DNA of 64,000 nt from Kitagawia praeruptora (taxonomy: Eukaryota; Streptophyta; Magnoliopsida; Apiales; Apiaceae): contig CM075345.1 of NCBI GenBank assembly GCA_037693485.1, positions 79,109,001 to 79,173,000 on the forward strand, in the 5' to 3' direction. Below are positions 59,196-64,000 of this stretch, in pieces. The translations under genes and the position numbers were made by a program. Numbering within the stretch: the first letter of the stretch is position 1; each line of letters begins with the position of its first letter. Under the pieces are notes generated by a model. The model worked only from the letters and a program-made list of their open reading frames with translations, was not told the origin of the DNA and did no database searches.

Positions 59196-59258
59196 ACCGC
59201 TTATAATGAACAGTGTGCAAAATCAATATGGGAAACATATAAGGGCACAGACGGAGTA

Positions 59259-59862
59259 TACTTTTAGAGCACAAAAAGACTAGGTGCCATTAAATAGAAT
59301 CGCAAAAGACAATGCATTACGTCAATCGCAAATCATAAAATCAGACAAAGTAAAAACCGACAAGGTCACAGGGCAATATGCTAAAAAGAAGCAAGCAGTG
59401 GAGAGTGCCATTAATTTAATACGGAGTATCAATTAAAATTATTTTCCTGCATAAAATTATGCGAAAAATAAGTTAGACAAATTTAATAAAAAGTTGAGGA
59501 GAGCATAGAGTACTGCAGACCAAAAGATTACGTACCTTAAGAAAACTATTTTCCTGGCGTCTTTTAGTTTTTAGAAATTGAACATAAGAAGAAACTGTCT
59601 TAACTATAAATTGTCAATTAATTTAATTATTTAGTATAGGGATTTTTGGGAGAAATTCAATATGAGTCAATCGTCGAAATGGACAATATCATATGAATGT
59701 GGTATTAAGGAATGTTGTGAGGCCAAATGGTGGTATTAGAGCTAAAGGTTAAGAAGTTAATATTATGGTTGAAGGCTTAGTTAGAGTGAAATGCAATTGG
59801 AAATCTTGTTCTTCTGTATGTTTAGAAGCTTAGATGTTCTTTGGTGGAGATTGTAAGGGTCC
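59259..59862. other. Unassigned intergenic sequence
   Basis: AT-rich, no coding signal or repeat recognised. Confidence 0.4.
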
Positions 59863-60042
59863 GGATCCTCTGTCTCCTTCCTCCGTGTCCCCCTTGTGTC
59901 CCCTGCTCTTTTTAGTAAAAAAGAGTGCCCCTGCGGGGCCCATTGTAATAAATAATAAAAATGGGCTCCACAAGAGCATTTTTTTATATTCAAAATAACA
60001 GGGGACACAAAGGAGACACGGAGGAAGGGGACAGAGGATCCC
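59863..60042. mobile_element. Short foldback element
   Basis: Arms GGATCCTCTGTCTCCTTCC and GGAAGGGGACAGAGGATCC with a further matching GTGTCCCCTG / CAGGGGACAC, about 43 bp each. The middle holds GCCCCTGCGGGGCCCATTG and its partial partner ATGGGC. Confidence 0.8.
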
Positions 60043-60264
60043 AGCTCAGATTGTATGGGTGTTTAACAAGGATAATAATGTCTTGAATATAAGTTAATTA
60101 ACTCCAATAATATTTAATGTTAGATATTTTTAGAAGAGGTTAAAAGTAAATTCGTACGGGTTTGGTTAATATTAATGAGAAATCAAGGTATGTCACATGA
60201 CCCAATACATCTAACATGAAGTCCTCGCAAGGAAAATCTAAGCTTTTTATTTTCCAATATAGTA

Positions 60265-60506
60265 CTCCCTCCCTCCCATTTCTTTACAATTTTTTTTCAT
60301 TGCTCGACACGTATTTTAAGGCTCCTAAAAAGTATAGTTCCATAACTTATTTTTTAAATTTTCTTTTTTTGTATAAAAATAGAATTCTATTTTTATACAA
60401 AAAAAAGAAAATTAAAAAAATAAGTTATGAAACTATCCGTAAATTGCATCTTAAAATCCGTGTCAGAATTACATCCCAAGGTAAAGAAAAAGGGGGACAG
60501 AGGGAG
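60265..60506. mobile_element. Stowaway MITE with a central palindrome
   Basis: CTCCCTCCCTCCCATTTC...AGGGGGACAGAGGGAG between TA at 60263-60264 and 60507-60508. Its centre (60340-60430) is a near-perfect palindrome around GAATTC. Confidence 0.88.
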
Positions 60507-60668
60507 TACAATTTAACTGGCTCTCAATAATTTCGAACTTATGGGGGCTTTGCATTTTTAACTGAAAGGGCAGCGAGGATGAGCCATGTTTATTCTTTGA
60601 CAATGACATAGCAACACACACACTGACACATGGATTTGGCATGACACAAACAATATATATACTTGGTA

Positions 60669-60926
60669 CTCCCTCCGTTCCTAAAAGATTTTCCTATTTG
60701 CTTTATCACGTTTGCCAAATCACATTTTTTATCGTTAATATTTTCAATTTCGTGTTAGTTTTAAATATAAAAACTTCACTGTATTAAAATACTCACAAAT
60801 ACGAATCAAACAAGATCACTCATGACTATATTTTATCTTATAAATTATGTGTAAATTAGTAGTCAAGCGCTTACAATGAACAGAAACAAAAGTCAAAATA
60901 GGAAAATGTTTCCGAAACAGAGGGAG
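60669..60926. mobile_element. Stowaway MITE
   Basis: CTCCCTCCGTTCCTAAAAG...CCGAAACAGAGGGAG between TA dinucleotides. Same family as the split copy at 57053-59256, and usable as its empty-site reference. Confidence 0.9.
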
Positions 60927-61510
60927 TACTAATCTACTTAAGCCACATTGCTACTAGCTAGTAAGTTACAATATTTGTAGATTCTTATCGAGAAAAATCA
61001 TATCCCCTAATCCACTTTGTCCTTGATTTCTCCTAATAGAAGAGAACAAAACAGCTGGTAAACCCCTACGTTGCAGAGGTAAGTCACTTGAATCCATATT
61101 TATAATTCTCGTGACATGCACGTGTTGCAGACTTAAAATCTCACTTAATATACTTTCTATTGATTCTTTTGGACTGTTTTGATGGCGCAACTGCGGTTGC
61201 TCGGAAAGCAGGTGAGCCACTGAGTATAGAAGAAGTGATAATAGCCCCACCAAAATCCGGTGAAGTTCGGATTCGAATTATTTGCAGTTCCCTTTGTCAT
61301 AGTGACGTCGCGTTTTGGAAAATGATTGTAATTTATTTTAACTCACTTTTGCTATACCATTGTGTTACTGTCAGTCTATCACCGTCATCTTACCATTTTT
61401 TGCATCTATGTTTACTAGGATCCTCCCGCTTATTTTCCAGGATACTCGGTCATGAATGTTGTGGGTAATGTACATAAAACATGGATATATATATATGAGT
61501 CACACTCTAG

Positions 61511-61873
61511 GGAGAACCATCTTACGTGGAGAACCGTGGAGAACCACTTAAAATGCATTAAAATAGTCCTCTATATAAGGCCCCTGGCGGGGCCCCTTCA
61601 CATAAAAGTCTTATAATTCTACCCTCTATCCATTCATCGAAAAAAAAAATTTAAAAAAAAAACTTTTAAAAAAATTTAAAAAAATGGTGCCACGTCATCA
61701 TTTTTTGAAAATTTTTTTAAAATGTTTTTTTTTGTAATTTTTTTTTATAAATAGATAGAGTATAGAATTATAAAACTTTTTTGTGAAGATGCCCCTGCGG
61801 GGCCCTTATATATAAAGCAATTATAATGTATTTTAAGTGGTTCTCCACGGTTCTCCACGTAAGATGGTTCTCC
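61511..61873. mobile_element. Foldback element in an ADH intron
   Basis: Left arm GGAGAACCATCTTACGTGG and right arm CCACGTAAGATGGTTCTCC, about 150 bp each, with GGCCCCTGGCGGGGCC in the left arm and GCCCCTGCGGGGCC in the right. ATATATAT tracts flank the element (61480-61496, 61886-61904). Poly-A/T inner part. Confidence 0.85.
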
Positions 61874-62078
61874 ATGGAACAATGGCATATATATATATAT
61901 ATATTATAAATTATTATAAGCTAATTGATTATGAGCTTTAATTGAACACAAACATGCATTGTTAATGATTAAGTTGCGTGTTTATGAACTGATCAGGGTT
62001 GTGGAGAGTGCGGGGAGAATTTAGATGAAGTAATTGTAGGGGATGCTGTCATTCCAGTGTTTATGCCTGAATGTGGAG

Positions 62079-62208
62079 TAGGGGTGTGTACATGGGTTGG
62101 CGAAACCGACCAACCCGACCTAAACCGATCCTATATTCGGTCAACCCAACCCGATTAATTTCAAACTTAAGCAAGGTTGGGTTAAAAATATTTCAGTTTT
62201 TAAGCAAG
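62079..62208. mobile_element. 130-bp insertion in an ADH exon
   Basis: TAGGGGTGTGTACATGGG...TTTTTAAGCAAG, rich in AACCCGAC/GGTTGGGT. GTGGAG is duplicated at 62073-62078 and 62209-62214. Removing it rejoins the ADH codons for CGEFRDC. Looks like a small non-autonomous DNA element, possibly hAT-type. Confidence 0.8.
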
Positions 62209-62407
62209 GTGGAGAATTTAGAGATTGCAGATCCAGCAAGAGCAACCTTTGTAGCAACTTCCCTTTTCAATTTGTTCCTTGGTTGCACAGAGACCAGCAG
62301 AGCAGATTTACTGACATTAATGGAGCTACATTGCATCATTCTTATACGTATCATGTTTCAACGAGTACACCGTGGTGGATATTATTCATGTAACTAAAGT
62401 TGATCCC

Positions 62408-64000
62408 AATTACAAGAAATATGGGCTATTGCAACGCTAAAAAAGTGTCATATTAGACCCCAAATGTGTTACAATAGAGGTTTTTGCAACGTTTTTGCCA
62501 AAATTGAGCGTTGCATCTGCTGTCGTTGCAATAGACCCCTATAGCAACATTTTACCTACTTATTGCAACATTTTAAAAGTATTACAATATCCCCTTTACT
62601 GCAACACTTTTGTCATGTTTAGTGACACTTTTATGATCTTGCAATAGACTATTGCAACACAATTGTGTAACATATTTTCGTTAAAAGTGTTGCACAGTCA
62701 ATTTATTGCAACATTTTTATGTAACATTTTATCCCCTATTGTAATGCTTTTTGTTTTTTTAGCAACATTATTGTAATCCATTTTTATACTTATTGCAACA
62801 TTTATTTGCAACACTTTTTGTTAGTCCAATTTGAAATATATATCCTGTTTGAACTGTCAATAAACCAATACCATAAACACCAGAATCACATTTCCCATTC
62901 AACAAAATATACCATAAAGCCCAAACATAGTCTACTTATACCATAAGATAGGAAATCCAACAGAATATATGTCGAAAGTACATAAATCCAAAGTCGAAAC
63001 ACATAGTCGACTTACACACCAAAATATTTAAATAAAACTTGGTCTAATTTATTGTTAAAGTACCAAGCTACCAAAAGTACGCACATATGCATATAAAATA
63101 AAAGTACTGATCATCAATCATCATGATTTTCGTTCAGATCGTCCTCGTGATTGCCATCCTCATTATCATCATCCTCTTGATCATTGTTGTCCTCACTTTC
63201 ATCACCACTGCTAGCACATAATTCTTCAACATCTAGGTCTTTGAAATCTGGATTGATTTCTCCCAGTTTGACTATGACCTTTGTCATTTTTTCAGACACC
63301 TTTCTGTCGACCATCTCCTGCATCTCAGACATGATTTCTTCCCTTAGCGTCTTTTTCAAATCATTCATATCAGTAGGAGTACTGGAGCTAAGAAGTTTCT
63401 GTTGCTGATCTTGCTTTGTTTTTCTACATTTGCCTAATCTACCCAAAAGCCAATTGGGACCATGTTTTGGTTTTTTAACTTGCTCACCACTACCATCTTG
63501 AACATTTGGAGTCTACCAATAAACATGATTCAACAAAAATAAAAACACATTAATACTGAGAAGGACGGAAATACATAATCTTTTTTTTTTGCCAAGTGAA
63601 ATACATAATCTTTTAAAAATGAAAAGGACTGAAATACTTAATTAAGTGCATCATTACCTTGTATTGTCGGCCTGGCTTCCGTTTACGGGTTTTCGCATAA
63701 ATATCATCTTTTGGAGCTAGTTCTTCAGGATCGATTTTCTTTTCGGCTTTCTGTGAAGAAAATGCAAGAAAATATGTAAGTGTGGATTTATAAACACATA
63801 GCAAAAGAAAATATGCAAGAAAATATGTAAGTGTGGACATACTATTTTCTCGCCAATGCGCAAAACTTTTACGACCCGCTGTGTGTGTCTCTACAATCAA
63901 CTGACGATTTTCTGCATTTTTCTTAGCTCGCTCCTGACCATTCAATAAAGTGCAAAGAACATAAAATTACTTCCAACAAATTTTCAAAAAAAATTGCAAT
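62408..64000. mobile_element. CACTA-F (left part; continues past the window)
   Basis: Starts AATTACAAGAAATATGGGC, a slightly mutated copy of the CACTA-D terminus. The next ~400 bp nearly match CACTA-D's left subterminal region. It then carries minus-strand transposase-associated exons. The right end is outside the window. Confidence 0.85.
63114..63945 (-). CDS. CACTA transposase-associated protein (Transposase_24-like), C-terminal exons
   Basis: Three exons read on the minus strand: about 63945-63852 (AKKNAENRQLIVETHTAGRK, SFAHWRE), 63750-63658 (KKIDPEELAPKDDIYAKTRK, RKPGRQYK, donor AAG|GTAATG), and 63512-63114 (KPKHGPNWLLGRLGKCRKTK, then a coiled stretch EEIMSEMQEMVDRKVSEKMT and an acidic tail DDNEDGNHEDDLNENHDD). 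The HTAGRKSFA and D-I-Y/F-x-K-T-x-K-R-K pattern is that of the plant En/Spm-type Transposase_24 domain, the accessory DNA-binding protein of CACTA elements. The exons have no internal stop. The N-terminal exons and the catalytic transposase would lie beyond 64000. Confidence 0.75.

Larger units (their letters stand above)
57053..59256. mobile_element. Stowaway MITE split by the Copia element
   Basis: Left end CTCCCTCGGGCTCATAATAT after TA (57051-57052), right end GGGCACAGACGGAG before TA (59257-59258). The part up to 57254 and the part from 59196 together match the Stowaway at 60669-60926. Confidence 0.85.
61160..62407 (+). pseudogene. ADH: Alcohol-dehydrogenase-like pseudogene
   Basis: Zinc-dependent ADHs interconvert alcohols and aldehydes with NAD. 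Visible parts: about 61181-61324 (VARKAGEPLSIEEVIIAPPK, GEVRIRIICSSLCHSDVAFW), exon 61419-61464 (PRILGHE region, one base missing), exon 61997-62407 (VVESAGENLDEVIVGDAVIP, VFMPECGE, CRSSKSNLCSNFPFQF, SRFTDINGATLHH, NEYTVVDIIHVTKVDP). The catalytic-zinc Cys (CHSD) and His (GHE) and structural-zinc Cys residues are visible. Lesions: no clear donor after 61324, a 1-bp loss near 61440, a 130-bp insertion at 62079-62208, a 1-bp loss near 62345, and CACTA-F from 62408 cutting off the rest. The start codon exon is not identified. Confidence 0.88.

Noticed and set aside
1..64000. tRNA, rRNA or organelle DNA
   Set aside because: No cloverleaf, rRNA core or organelle gene sequence was recognised; primer-binding sites that resemble tRNA 3' ends belong to LTR elements.

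Overview
The window is nuclear DNA of a flowering plant, probably a eudicot. It is AT-rich and intron-rich, and most of it is nested transposable elements around remnants of three host loci. I could not run searches, so family names rest on motifs read directly and on remembered family features.

Host loci: (1) a multi-exon SKU5-similar (SKS) multicopper-oxidase-like gene on the minus strand. Its 5' part is at 17.8-18.1 kb and 16.6 kb and its 3' part at 0.1-1.8 kb; a 14.7-kb LTR retrotransposon split its third exon. (2) A short minus-strand exon at 38.4-38.7 kb, perhaps from an ARID protein, cut off by a second, 18.2-kb LTR element. (3) A plus-strand alcohol-dehydrogenase-like pseudogene at 61.2-62.4 kb with two frameshifts, a 130-bp insertion in one exon and a CACTA element that ends it.

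Layout: 1-1803 SKS 3' exons with a Stowaway MITE. 1804-16552 Tat-lineage Ty3 retrotransposon (Tat-1, TSD AAAAG) with CACTA-A (6225-10600, TSD GAG) inside its second RNase H; its 3' region carries antisense spliced ORFs. 16558-18131 SKS 5' exons. 18770-24850 a foldback element, a TA microsatellite and CACTA-B (19341-24700, TSD TCA). 24959-27507 a small non-autonomous LTR element whose left LTR holds a PIF-like MITE that itself holds a Stowaway. 27750-37386 Stowaway, CACTA-C (TSD AGA) and CACTA-D (TSD TAT). 38710-56871 a second, decayed Tat element on the minus strand (Tat-2, TSD AAAAT), containing an Athila-like element (40547-46948) and CACTA-E (49388-52618, TSD TGT). 57053-59256 a Stowaway split by a Copia derivative (TSD ACCGC). 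59863-61159 foldback and Stowaway elements. 61160-62407 ADH pseudogene. 62408-64000 CACTA-F with transposase-associated exons, running off the window.

Main result: none of the five CACTA elements enclosed in the window shows a recognisable transposase, and each carries spliced, exon-like host-gene segments. These read as SKI2 helicase (B), SF3a60 splicing factor (C), a plant MAP kinase plus a DCAF8-like WD40 exon and other exons (D), and unidentified genes in A and E. In all five the gene-sense strand has a (CT)n-rich leader just inside one terminus, as if 5' gene ends were taken with their promoters. CACTA-F shares its left terminus with CACTA-D and may belong to the family that mobilises it. 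Other unusual features are a palindromic GGGCGCGCCC word scattered over Tat-2, a GGCCCC-GCC-AGGGGC word shared by different foldback elements and flipped between their arms, an antisense RNase H-like ORF in Tat-1, and a gag-RNase H fusion ORF in the Copia derivative.
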